Below, in pieces: positions 11,965 through 23,579 of a DNA stretch of 64,000 nucleotides (within the stretch, counting starts at the first letter, position 1; each line of letters begins with the position of its first letter). Both the position numbers and the translations under genes were made by a program. The notes below the pieces were generated by a model. It ran no database searches. It was not told the origin of the DNA and saw only the letters and a program-made list of their open reading frames with translations. This DNA is from Hydractinia symbiolongicarpus (lineage: Eukaryota; Cnidaria; Hydrozoa; Anthoathecata; Hydractiniidae): NCBI RefSeq assembly GCF_029227915.1, contig NC_079887.1, forward strand, positions 4,960,001 through 5,024,000, in the 5' to 3' direction.

Positions 11965-13230
11965 GAGACTTGTAGTTTTCAAAAGTGTTTTCATTTTTGA
12001 TGAGACGCTGAATAAAAGAAGTTTTATCGCCGGCAAAGGAAAACTCGCGATTTCCCGTAAATCCCGGGCTTGGCCCGTATAGTTGAATTGATATAAAGAA
12101 AGTACCCAGGGAGTAAACTCATTTCCAAAACGATTTTTTAAAGTATCTTTTCACCACTAAATCGCATAAGACTTGTAGGTTTCAAAAATGTTTTCATTTT
12201 TGATCAGACGCTGAATAAAAGAAGTTTAATCGCCGGCAAACGAAAACTCGCGATTTTCCGTAAATCCCGGGCTTGGCCGGTATAGTCAAAAGTATACAAA
12301 GAAAGTACCCAGGGAGTAAACTCATTTCCCGAACGATTTTTTAAATTTTTTTTTCACCACTAAAACGCATGAGCCTTGTAGTTTTCAAAAATGTTTTCAT
12401 TTTTGATGACACGCTTAATGAAAGAGGTTTAATCGCCGGCAAACGAAAACCCGCGATTTCCCGTAAATCCCGGGCTTGGCCCGTAGAGTCGAATGTATAC
12501 AAAGAAAGTACCCTGTGAGTAAACTCATTTCCAGAACGATTTTTTAAATTATTTTTTCACCACTAAAACGCATAAGACTTGTAGGTTTCAAATATGTTTT
12601 CATTTTTGAAAACATACGCATGAGACTTGTAGTTTTCAAAAGTGTTTTCATTTTTGATGAGACGCTGAATAAAAGAAGTTTTATCGCCGGCAAAGGAAAA
12701 CTCGCGATTTCCCGTAAATCCCGGGCTTGGCCCGTATAGTTGAATTGATATAAAGAAAGTACCCAGGGAGTAAACTCATTTCCAAAACGATTTTTTAAAG
12801 TATCTTTTCACCACTAAATCGCATAAGACTTGTAGGTTTCAAAAATGTTTTCATTTTTGATCAGACGCTGAATAAAAGAAGTTTAATCGCCGGCAAACGA
12901 AAACTCGCGATTTTCCGTAAATCCCGGGCTTGGCCGGTATAGTCAAAAGTATACAAAGAAAGTACCCAGGGAGTAAACTCATTTCCCGAACGATTTTTTA
13001 AATTTTTTTTTCACCACTAAAACGCATGAGCCTTGTAGTTTTCAAAAATGTTTTCATTTTTGATGACACGCTTAATGAAAGAGGTTTAATCGCCGGCAAA
13101 CGAAAACCCGCGATTTCCCGTAAATCCCGGGCTTGGCCCGTAGAGTCGAATGTATACAAAGAAATTACCCTGTGAGTAAACTCATTTCCAGAACGATTTT
13201 TTAAATTATTTTTTCACCATTAAAACGCAT
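11965..13230 (+). repeat. duplicated trimer (E-B-D') separated by a 48-bp remnant
   Basis: E ('caaaagtg', 'gttgaattgatataaag'), B ('ctaaatcgcataag') and D' ('gagccttgtag') occupy 11965-12573 and again 12622-13230. The offset is 657 bp, which is three monomers plus 48. It is the clearest break of the 203-bp register in the left half of the window and was produced by the aberrant unit between the copies. Confidence 0.85.
12574..12621 (+). repeat. 48-bp truncated monomer ending in a new 24-bp palindrome
   Basis: This unit begins as a B monomer with the private hairpin variant 'caaatatg', runs to 'catttttga', then continues 'aaacata' and rejoins the array at 'cgcatgagac'. About 155 bp of the monomer are missing. 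The junction forms a perfect inverted repeat: 'tatgttttca' at 12593-12602, loop tttt, 'tgaaaacata' at 12607-12616. The right arm is not normal monomer sequence; it is the reverse complement of the left arm, including this unit's private base. Confidence 0.88.
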
Positions 13231-14447
13231 AAGACTTGTAGTTTTCAAAAGTGTTTTCATTTTTGATGAGACGCTGAATAAAAGAGGTTTAATCGCCGGC
13301 AAAGGAAAACCCGCGATTTCCCATAAATCCCGGGTTTGGCCCGTAGAGTCGAATGTATACAAAGAAAGTACCCTGTGAGTAAACTCATTTCCAGAACGAT
13401 TTTTTAAATTATTTTTTCACCACTAAAACGCATAAGACTTGTAGGTTTCAAAAATGTTTTCATTTTTGATCAGACGCTGAATAAAAGAAGTTTAATCGCC
13501 GGCAAACGAAAACCCGCGATTTCCCGTAAATCCCGGGCTTGGCCCGTAGAGTCGAATGTATACAAAGAAAGTACCCTGTGAGTAAACTCATTTCCAGAAC
13601 GATATTTTAAATTATTTTTTCACCACTAAAACGCATGAGACTTGTAGTTTTCAAAAATGTTTTCATTTTTGATGAGACGCTGAATAAAAGAAGTTTAATC
13701 GCCGGCAAACGAAAACCTGCGATTTCCCGTAAATCCCGGACTCGGCCCGTAAAGTCAAAGGTATACAAAGAAAGTACCCAGGGAGTAAACTCATTTCCTG
13801 AACGATTTTTTAAATTATTTTTTCACAACTAAAACGCATGAGCCTTGTAGTTTTCAAAAATGTTTTCATTTTTGATGACACGCTTATTGAAAGAGGTTTA
13901 ATCGCCGGCAAACGAAAACCCGCGATTTCCCGTAAATCCCAGGCTTGGCCCGTAGAGTCGAATGTATACAAAGAAAGTACCCTGTGAGTAAACTCATTTC
14001 CAGAACGATTTTTTAAATTATTTTTTCACCACTAAAACGCATAAGACTTGTAGGTTTCAAAAATGTTTTCATTTTTGATCAGATGCTGAATAAAAGAAGT
14101 TTAATCGCCGGCAAACGAAAATTCGCGATTTCCCGTAAATCCGGGCTTGGCCGGTATAGTCAAAAGTATACAAAGAAAGTACCCAGGGAGTAAACTCATT
14201 TCCTGAACGATTTTTTAAATTATTTTTTCACAACTAAAACGCATGAGCCTTGTAGTTTTCAAAAATGTTTTCATTTTTGATGACACGCTTAATGAGAGAG
14301 GTTTAATCGCCGGCAAACGAAAACCCGCGATTTCCCGTAAATCCCGGGCTTGGCCCGTAGAGTCGAATGTATACAAAGAAAGTACCCTGTGAGTAAACTC
14401 ATTTCCAGAACGATTTTTTAAATTATTTTTTCACCACTAAAACGCAT
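13231..14447 (+). repeat. D/B mosaic stretch without clear HOR
   Basis: Six monomers alternate loosely between 'gagcctt' or 'gagactt' units and 'aagacttgtagg' units. Private changes include 'cccgggtttgg' near 13333, 'cttattgaaag' near 13881 and a 1-bp deletion 'aaatccgggc' near 14137. No gene or insertion is seen. Confidence 0.75.
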
Positions 14448-15261
14448 AAGACTTGTAGGTTTCAAAAATGTTTTCATTTTTGATCAGACGCTGAATAAAA
14501 GAAGTTTAATCGCCGGCAAACGAAAACTCGCGATTTCCCGTAAATCCCGGGCTTGGCCGGTATAGTCAAAAGTATACAAAGAAAGTACCCAGGGAGTAAA
14601 CTTATTTCCCGAACGATTTTTTAAATTATTTTTTTACCACTAAAACGCATGAGACTTGTAGTTTTCAAAAGTTTTTTTAATTTTTGATGAGACGCTGAAT
14701 AAAGGAGGTTTAATCGCCGGCAAACGAAAACCCGCGATTTCCCATAAATCCCGGGCTTGGCCCGTAGAGTCGAATGTATACAAAGAAAGTACCCTGTGAG
14801 TAAACTCATTTCCAGAACGATTTTTTAAATTATTTTTTCACCACTAAAACGCATAAGACTTGTAGGTTTCAAAAATGTTTTCATTTTTGATCAGACGCTG
14901 AATAAAAGAAGTTTAATCGCCGGCAAACGAAAACTCGCGATTTCCCGTAAATCCCGGGCTTGGCCGGTATAGTCAAAAGTATACAAAGAAAGTACCCAGG
15001 GAGTAAACTTATTTCCCGAACGATTTTTTAAATTATTTTTTTACCACTAAAACGCATGAGACTTGTAGTTTTCAAAAGTTTTTTTAATTTTTGATGAGAC
15101 GCTGAATAAAGGAGGTTTAATCGCCGGCAAACGAAAACCCGCGATTTCCCATAAATCCCGGGCTTGGCCCGTAGAGTCGAATGTATACAAAGAAAGTACC
15201 CTGTGAGTAAACTCATTTCCAGAACGATTTTTTAAATTATTTTTTCACCACTAAAACGCAT
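14448..15261 (+). repeat. dimer duplicated in tandem (2 x 407 bp)
   Basis: A B unit plus a unit with a private poly-T hairpin loop ('aaaagtttttttaattttt') occur at 14448-14854 and 14855-15261. The extra T makes the dimer 407 rather than 406 bp, and both copies carry it. The two copies look almost identical by eye, so the duplication is recent. Confidence 0.88.
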
Positions 15262-15969
15262 AAGACTTGTAGGTTTCAAAAATGTTTTCATTTTTGATCA
15301 GACGCTGAATAAAAGAAGTTTAATTGCCGGCAAACGAAAACTCGCGATTTCCCGTAAATCCCGGGCTTGGCCGGTATAGTCAAAAGTATACAAAGAAAGT
15401 ACCCAGGGAGTAAACTTATTTCCCGAACGATTTTTTAAATTATTTTATCACCACTAAAACGCATGAGACTTGTAGTTTTCAAAAGTGTTTTCATTTTTGA
15501 TGAGACGCTGAATAAAAGAAGTTTTATCGCCGGCAAACGAAAACCCGCGATTTCCCGTAAATCCCGGGCTTGGCCCGTATAGTTTAATGTATATAAAGAA
15601 AGTACCCAGGGAGTAAACTCATTTCCAAAACGATTTTTTAAAGTATCTTTTCACCACTAAAACGCATGAGACATGTAGTTTTCAAAAATTTTTTCGTTTT
15701 TGAAGAGACGCTGAATAAAAGAAGTTTAATCGCCGGCAAACGAAAACCTGCGATTTCCCGTAAATCCCGGACTCGGCCCGTATAGTCAAAAGTATACAAA
15801 CAAAGTACCCAGGGAGTAAACTCATTTCCCGAACGATTTTTTATATTATTATTTCACCCCTAAGGCCCATGAGACTTGTAGGTTTCAAAAATGTTTTCAT
15901 TTTTGATGACACGCTTAATGAAAGAGGTTTAATCGCCGGCAAACGAAAACCCGCGATTTCCCGTAAATC
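15262..15969 (+). repeat. transition monomers between family I and family II
   Basis: About three and a half units including the first with 'gtatacaaacaaag' and 'attatttcacccctaa' (near 15794-15860), variants that characterise the next 4 kb. One unit carries 'gagacatgtag' near 15668. No HOR is evident. Confidence 0.7.
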
Positions 15970-17187
15970 CCGGGCTTGGCCCGTAGAGTCGAATGTATAC
16001 AAAGAAAGTACCCTGTGAGTAAACTCATTTCTAGAACGATTTTTTAAATTATTTTTTCACCACTAAAACGCATAAGACTTGTAGGTTTCAAAAATGTTTT
16101 CATTTTTGATCAGACGCTGAATAAAAGAAGTTTAATCGCCGGCAAACGAAAACTCGCGATTTCCCGTAAATCCCGGGCTTGGCCGGTATAGTCAAAAGTA
16201 TACAAAGAAAGTACCCAGGGAGTAAACATATTTCCCGAACGATTTTTTAAATTATTTTTTCACCACTAAAACGCATGAGACTTGTAGTTTTCAAAAGTGT
16301 TTTAATTTTTGATGAGACGCTGAATAAAGGAGGTTTAATCGCCGGCAAACGAAAACCCGCGATTTCCCATAAATCCCGGGCTTGGCCCGTAGAGTCGAAT
16401 GTATACAAAGAAAGTACCCTGTGAGTAAACTCATTTCCAGAACGATTTTTTAAATTATTTTTTCACCACTAAAACGCATAAGACTTGTAGGTTTCAAAAA
16501 TGTTTTCATTTTTGATCAGACGCTGAATAAAAGAAGTTTAATTGCCGGCAAACGAAAACTCGCGATTTCCCGTAAATCCCGGGCTTGGCCCGTAGAGTCG
16601 AATGTATACAAAGAAAGTACCCTGTGAGTAAACTCATTTCTAGAACGATTTTTTAAATTATTTTTTCACCACTAAAACGCATAAGACTTGTAGGTTTTAA
16701 AAATGTTTTCATTTTTGATCAGACGCTGAATAAAAGAAGTTTAATCGCCGGCAAACGAAAACTCGCGATTTCCCGTAAATCCCGGGCTTGGCCGGTATAG
16801 TCAAAAGTATACAAAGAAAGTACCCAGGGAGTAAACATATTTCCCGAACGATTTTTTAAATTATTTTTTCACCACTAAAACGCATGAGACTTGTAGTTTT
16901 CAAAAGTGTTTTAATTTTTGATGAGACGCTGAATAAAGGAGGTTTAATCGCCGGCAAACGAAAACCCGCGATTTCCCATAAATCCCGGGCTTGGCCCGTA
17001 GAGTCGAATGTATACAAAGAAAGTACCCTGTGAGTAAACTCATTTCCAGAACGATTTTTTAAATTATTTTTTCACCACTAAAACGCATAAGACTTGTAGG
17101 TTTCAAAAATGTTTTCATTTTTGATCAGACGCTGAATAAAAGAAGTTTAATTGCCGGCAAACGAAAACTCGCGATTTCCCGTAAATC
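15970..17187 (+). repeat. trimer HOR, two copies (609 bp)
   Basis: The private markers 'catttctagaacg' (16026 and 16636), 'aaacatatttcccg' (about 16224 and 16833) and 'gaataaagga' (16322 and 16931) recur 609 or 610 bp apart. Copy boundaries fall inside monomers, near 15970 and 16579, because the flanking halves differ. This is a recent three-unit duplication. Confidence 0.83.
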
Positions 17188-17291
17188 CCGGGCTTGGCCG
17201 GTATAGTCAAAAGTATACAAAGAAAGTACCCAGGGAGTAAACTTATTTCCCGAACGATTTTTTAAATTATTTTTTCACCACTAAAACGCAT

Positions 17292-19118
17292 GAGACTTGT
17301 AGTTTTCAAAAGTGTTTTCATTTTTGATGAGGCGCTGAATAAAAGAAGTTTTATCGCCGGCAAACGAAAACCCGCGATTTCCCGTAAATCCCGGGCTTGG
17401 CCCGTATAGTTTAATGTATATAAAGAAAGTACCCAGGGAGTAAACTCATTTCCAAAACGATTTTTTAAAGTATCTTTTCACCACTAAAACGCATGAGACT
17501 TGTATTTTTCAAAAATGTTTTCATTTTTGAAAAGACGCTGAATAAAATAAGTTTAATCGCCGGCAAACGAAAACCTGCGATTTCCCGTAAATCCCGGACT
17601 CGGCCCGTATAGTCAAAAGTATACAAACAAAGTACCCAGGGAGTAAACTCATTTCCCCAACGATTTTTTATATTATTATTTCACCCCTAAAACCCATGAG
17701 ACTTGTAGTTTTTAAAAATGTTTTCATTTTTGATGAGACGCTGAATAAAAGGAGTTTAATCGCCGGCTAACGAAAACCCGCTATTTCCCGTAAACCCCGG
17801 ACTCACTCCGTATAGTCAAAAGTATACAAAGAAAGTAACCAGGGAGTAAACTAATTTCCCGAACGATTTTTTAAATTATTTTTTCACCACTAAAACGCAT
17901 GAGACTTGTAGTTTTCAAAAGTGTTTTCATTTTTGATGAGGCGCTGAATAAAAGAAGTTTTATCGCCGGCAAACGAAAACCCGCGATTTCCCGTAAATCC
18001 CGGGCTTGGCCCATATAGTTTAATGTATATAAAGAAAGTACCCAGGGAGTAAACTCATTTCCAAAACGATTTTTTAAAGTATCTTTTCACCACTAAAACG
18101 CATGGGACTTGTAGTTTTCAAAAATTTTTTCATTTTTGAAGAGACGCTGAATAAAAGAAGTTTAATCGCCGGCAAACGAAAACCTGCGATTTCCCGTAAA
18201 TCCCGGACTCGGCCCGTATAGTCAAAAGTATACAAACAAAGTACCCAGGGAGTAAACTCATTTCCCGAACGATTTTTTATATTATTATTTCACCCCTAAA
18301 GCCCATGAGACTTGTAGTTTTTAAAAATGTTTTCATTTTTGATGAGACGCTGAATAAAAGGAGTTTAATCGCCGGCTAACGAAAACCCGCCATTTCCCGT
18401 AAACCCCGGACTCGGTCCGTATAGTCAAAAGTCTACAAAGAAAGTAACCAGGGAGTAAACTCATTTCCCGAACGATTTTTTAAATTATTTTTTCACCACT
18501 AAAACGCATGAGACTTGTAGTTTTCAGAAATGTTTTCATTTTTGATGAGACGCTTAATAAAAGTGGTTTAATCGCCGGCAAACGAAAACCCGCGATTTCC
18601 CGTAATGCCCGGGTTTGGCCCGTATAGTCGAATGTATACAAAGAAAGTACCCTGTGAGTAAACTCATTTCCAAAACGATTTTTTAAAGTATCTCTTTACC
18701 ACTAAAACGCATGAGACTTGCATTTTTCAAAAATGTTTTCATTTTTGAAAAGACGCTGAATAAAATAAGTTTAATCGCCGGCAAACGAAAACCTGCGATT
18801 TCCCGTAAATCCCGGACTCGGCCCGTATAGTCAAAAGTATACAAACAAAGTACCCAGGGAGTAAACTCATTTCCCGAACGATTTTTTATATTATTATTTC
18901 ACCCCTAAAGCCCATGAGACTTGTAGTTTTTAAAAATGTTTTCATTTTTGATGAGACGCTGAATAAAAGGAGTTTAATCGCCGGCTAACGAAAACCCACT
19001 ATTTCCCGTAAACCCCGGACTCACTCCGTATAGTCAAAAGTATACAAAGAAAGTAACCAGGGAGTAAACTCATTTCCCGAACGATTTTTTAAATTATTTT
19101 TTCACCACTAAAACGCAT
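17292..19118 (+). repeat. trimer HOR (G/K-L-M), three copies
   Basis: Units follow the order G or K, then L ('gtatttttcaaaa' or similar, 'gaaaagacg', 'aaaataag', 'aaacaaag'), then M ('tagtttttaaaaatg', 'ggctaacg', 'aaaccccggactc'). Copies are 17292-17900, 17901-18509 and 18510-19118. The first two start with G carrying the private 'gaggcgctg' (17331 and 17940, 609 bp apart); the third starts with K ('agtggttt', 'cgtaatgcccggg'). Confidence 0.8.
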
Positions 19119-20335
19119 GAGACTTGTAGTTTTCAAAAATGTTTTCATTTTTGATGAGACGCTTAATAAAAGAGGTTTTATCGCCGGCAAACGAAAACCC
19201 GCGATTTCCCGTAAATCCCGGACTCGGCCCGTATAGTCAAAAGTATACAAACAAAGTACCCAGGGAGTAAACTCATTTCCCGAACGATTTTTTATATTAT
19301 TATTTCACCCCTAAAGCCCATGAGACTTGTAGTTTTTAAAAATGTTTTCATTTTTGATGAGACGCTGAATAAAAGGAGTTTAATCGCCTGCTAACGAAAA
19401 CCCGCCATTTCCCGTAAACCCCGGACTCGGTCCGTATAGTCAAAAGTCTACAAAGAAAGTAACCAGGGAGTAAACTCATTTCCCGAACGATTTTTTAAAT
19501 TATTTTTTCACCACTAAAACGCATGAGACTTGTAGTTTTCAGAAATGTTTTCATTTTTGATGAGACGCTTAATAAAAGTGGTTTAATCGCCGGCAAACGA
19601 AAACCCGCGATTTCCCGTAATGCCCGGGTTTGGCCCGTATAGTCGAATGTATACAAAGAAAGTACCCTGTGAGTAAACTCATTTCCAAAACGATTTTTTA
19701 AAGTATCTCTTTACCACTAAAACGCATGAGACTTGTATTTTTCAAAAATGTTTTCATTTTTGAAAAGACGCTGAATAAAATAAGTTTAATCGCCGGCAAA
19801 CGAAAACCTGCGATTTCCCGTAAATCCCGGACTCGGCCCGTATAGCCAAAAGTATACAAACAAAGTACCCAGGGAGTAAACTCATTTCCCGAACGATTTT
19901 TTATATTATTATTTCACCCCTAAAGCCCATGAGACTTGTAGTTTTTAAAAATGTTTTCATTTTTGATGAGACGCTTAATAAAAGGAGTTTAATCGCCGGC
20001 TAACGAAAACCCGCTATTTCCCGTAAACCCCGGACTCACTCCGTATAGTCAAAAGTATACAAAGAAAGTAACCAGGGAGTAAACTCATTTCCCGAACGAT
20101 TTTTCAAATTATTTTTTCACCACTAAAACGCATGAGACTTGTAGTTTTCAAAAATGTTTTCATTTTTGATGAGACGCTTAATAAAAGAGGTTTTATCGCC
20201 GGCAAACGAAAACCCGCGATTTCCCGTAAATCCCGGCTTGGCCCGTATAGTCGAATGTATACAAAGAAAGTACCCAGGGAGTAAACTCATTTCCCGAACG
20301 ATGTTTTAAAATTTTTTTTCACCACTAAAACGCAT
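18307..20335 (+). repeat. 5-mer HOR (M'-K-L-M-N), two copies
   Basis: Copies at 18307-19321 and 19322-20335 overlap the trimer block. The private K marker 'taatgccc' recurs at 18603 and 19618, exactly 1015 bp apart, as do M' ('gactcggtccg') and M ('gactcactccg'). The trimer appears to be the older period, with N ('gttttatcgcc') inserted to create a 5-mer that was then duplicated. Confidence 0.83.
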
Positions 20336-21348
20336 GAGACTAGTAGTTTTCAAAAATGTTTTCATTTTTGATGAGACGCTCAATGAAAGAGGTTTAATCG
20401 CCGGCAAACGAAAACCCGCGATTTCCCGTAAATCCCGGGCTTGGCCCGTATAGTCGAATGTATACAAAGAAAGTACCCTGTGAGTAAACTCATTTCCAGA
20501 ACGATTTTTTAGATTATTTTTTCACCACTAAAAGGCATAAGACTTGTAGTTTTCAAAAACGTTTTCATTTTTGATGAGACGCTGAATAAAAGAAGTTTAA
20601 TCGCCGGCAAACGAAAACCCGCGATTTCCCGTAAATCCCGGCTTGGCCCGTATAGTCGAATGCATACAAAGAAAATACCCAGGGAGTAAACTCATTTCCC
20701 GAACGATTTTTCAAATTATTTTTTCACCACTAAAACGCATGAGACTTGTAGTTTTCAAAAATGTTTTCATTTTTGATGAGACGCTTAATAAAAGAGGTTT
20801 TATCGCCGGCAAACGAAAACCCGCGATTTCCCGTAAATCCCGGCTTGGCCCGTATAGTCGAATGTATACAAAGAAAGTACCCAGGGAGTAAACTCATTTC
20901 CCGAACGATGTTTTAAAATTTTTTTTCACCACTAAAACGCATGAGACTAGTAGTTTTCAAAAATGTTTTCATTTTTGATGAGACGCTCAATGAAAGAGGT
21001 TTAATCGCCGGCAAACGAAAACCCGCGATTTCCCGTAAATCCCGGGCTTGGCCCGTATAGTCGAATGTATACAAAGAAAGTACCCTGTGAGTAAACTCAT
21101 TTCCAGAACGATTTTTTAGATTATTTTTTCACCACTAAAAGGCATAAGACTTGTAGTTTTCAAAAACGTTTTCATTTTTGATGAGACGCTGAATAAAAGA
21201 AGTTTAATCGCCGGCAAACGAAAACCCGCGATTTCCCGTAAATCCCGGGCTTGGCCCGTATAGTTGAATGTATATAAAGAAAGTACCCAGGGAGTAAACT
21301 GATTTCCAGAAGGATTTTTCAAATTATTTTTTCACCACTAAAACGCAT
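20134..21348 (+). repeat. trimer HOR with 'gagactagtag' monomers, two copies (607 bp)
   Basis: The marker 'atgttttaaa' at the end of one unit occurs at 20301 and 20908, and 'gagactagtag' with 'cgctcaatgaaag' follows each time. Copies are about 20134-20740 and 20741-21348 and diverge within the third unit ('gtcgaatgcatac' against 'gttgaatgtatataaag'). Two one-base deletions make the period 607. This is the left edge of variant family III. Confidence 0.8.
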
Positions 21349-23579
21349 GAGACTTGTAGTTTTCAAAAATGTTTTCATTTTTGATGAGACGCTTAATTAA
21401 AGAGGTTTAATCGCCGGCTAACAAAAACCCGCGATTTCTCGTAAATCCCGGGCTTGTCCCGTATAGTCGAATGTATACAAAGAAAGTACCCTGTGAGTAA
21501 AGTCATTTCCAGAACGATTTTTTAAATTATCTTTTCACCACTAAAACGCATGAGACTTGTAGTTTTCAAAAATGTTTTCATTTTTGATGAGACGCTGAAT
21601 AAAAGAAGTTTAATCGCCGGCAAACGAAAACCTGCGATTTCCCGTAAATCCGGACTCGGCCCATATAGTCAAAATTGTACAAAGAAAGTACCCAGGGAGT
21701 AAACTCATTTCCAGAACGATTTTTTAAATTATTTTTTCACCACTAAAACGCATGAGACTTGTAGTTTTCAAAAATGTTTTTATTTTTGATGAGACGCTTA
21801 ATAAAAGTGGTTTAATCGCCGGCAAACGAAAACCAGCGATTTCCCGTAAATCCCGGGTTTGGCCCGTATAGTCGAATGTATACAAAGAAAGTACCCTGTG
21901 AGTAAACTCATTTCCAAAACGATTTTATAAAGCATCTCTTTACCACTAAAACGCATGAGATTTGTAGTTTTCAAAAATGATTTCATTTTTGATGAGACGC
22001 TGAATAAAAGAATTTTAATCGCCGTCAAACGAAAACCCGCCATTTCCCGTAAACCCCGGACTCGGCCCGTATAGTCAAAAGTATACAAAGAAAGTAACCA
22101 GGGAGTAAACTCATTTTCCGAACGATTTTTTAAATTATTTTTTCACCACTAAAACGCATGAGACTTTTAGTTTTCAAAAATGTTTTCATTTTTGATGAGA
22201 CGCTTAATAAAAGAGGTTTAATCGCCGGCAAACGAAAACCCGCGATTTCCCGTAAATCCCGGCTTGGCCCGTATAGTCGAATGTATACAAAGAAAGTACC
22301 CAGGGAGTAAACTCATTTCCCGAACGATGTTTTAAAATTTTTTTTCACCACTAAAACGCATGAGACTAGTAGTTTTCAAAAATGTTTTCATTTTTGATGA
22401 GACGCTCAATGAAAGGGGTTTAATCGCCGGCAAACGAAAACCCGCGATTTCCCGTAAATCCCGGGCTTGGCCCGTATAGTCGAATGTATACAAAGAAAGT
22501 ACCTAGGGAGTAAACTCATTTCCCGAACGATTTTTCAAATTATTTTTGCACCACTAGAACGAATGAGACCTGTAGTTTTCAAAAATGTTTTCATTTTTAA
22601 TAAGACGCTTAATGAAAGATGTTTAATCGCCGGCAAACGAAAACCCGCGATTTCCCGTAAATCCCGGGCTTGGCCCGTATAGTCGAATGTATACAAACAA
22701 AGTACCCTGTGAGTAAACTCATTTCCAGAACGATTTTTTAGATTATTTTTTCACCACTAAAAGGCATAAGACTTGTAGTTTTCAAAAACGTTTTTATTCT
22801 TGATGAGACGCTGAATAAAAGAAGTTTAATCGCCGGCAAACGAAAACCCGCGATTTCCCGTAAATCCCGGGCTTGGCCCGTATAGTTGAATGTATATAAA
22901 GAAAGTACCCAGGGAGTAAACTGATTTCCCGAACAAATTTTCAAATTATTTTTGCACCACTAGAACGAATGAGACTTGTAGTTTCCAAAAATGTTTTCAT
23001 TTTTAATGAGACGCTTAATGGAAGAGGTTTAATCGCCGGCAAACGAAAACCCGCGGTTTCCCGTAAATCCCGGGCTTGTCCCGTATAGTCGAATGTATAC
23101 AAAGAAAGTACCCTGTAAGTAAAGTCATTTCCAGATTGATTTTTTAAATTATCTTTTCACCACTAAAACGCATGAGACTTGTAGTTTTCAAAAATGTTTT
23201 CATTTTTGATGAGACGCTTAATAAAAGTGGTTTAATCGCCGGCAAACGAAAACCCGCGATTTCCCGTAAATCCCGGGTTTGGCCCGTATAGTCGAATGTA
23301 TACAAAGAAAGTACCCTGTGAGTAAACTCATTTCCAAAACGATTTTATAAAGTATCTCTTTACCACTAAAACGCATGAGACTTGTAGTTTTCAAAAATGT
23401 TTTCATTTTTGATGAGACGCTGAATAAAAGAATTTTAATCGCCGTCAAACGAAAACCCGCCATTTCCCGTAAACCCCGGACTCGGCCCGTATAGTCAAAA
23501 GTATACAAAGAAAGTACCCAGGGAGTAAACTCATTTCCCGAACGTTTTTTTAAGTTATTTTTTCACCACTAAAACGCAC
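21146..23579 (+). repeat. 12-mer HOR, copy 1 (2434 bp)
   Basis: Twelve consecutive monomers with private markers such as 'cgcttaattaaagagg' (21391), 'aaatccggactcggccc', 'gcatctctttaccac' and 'ccactagaacgaatgagacc' repeat in the same order 2434 bp downstream. The unit includes two monomers with internal one-base losses, which both copies share. Copy 1 ends where 'gcacgagactt' is followed by 'caaaaacg'. Confidence 0.9.
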
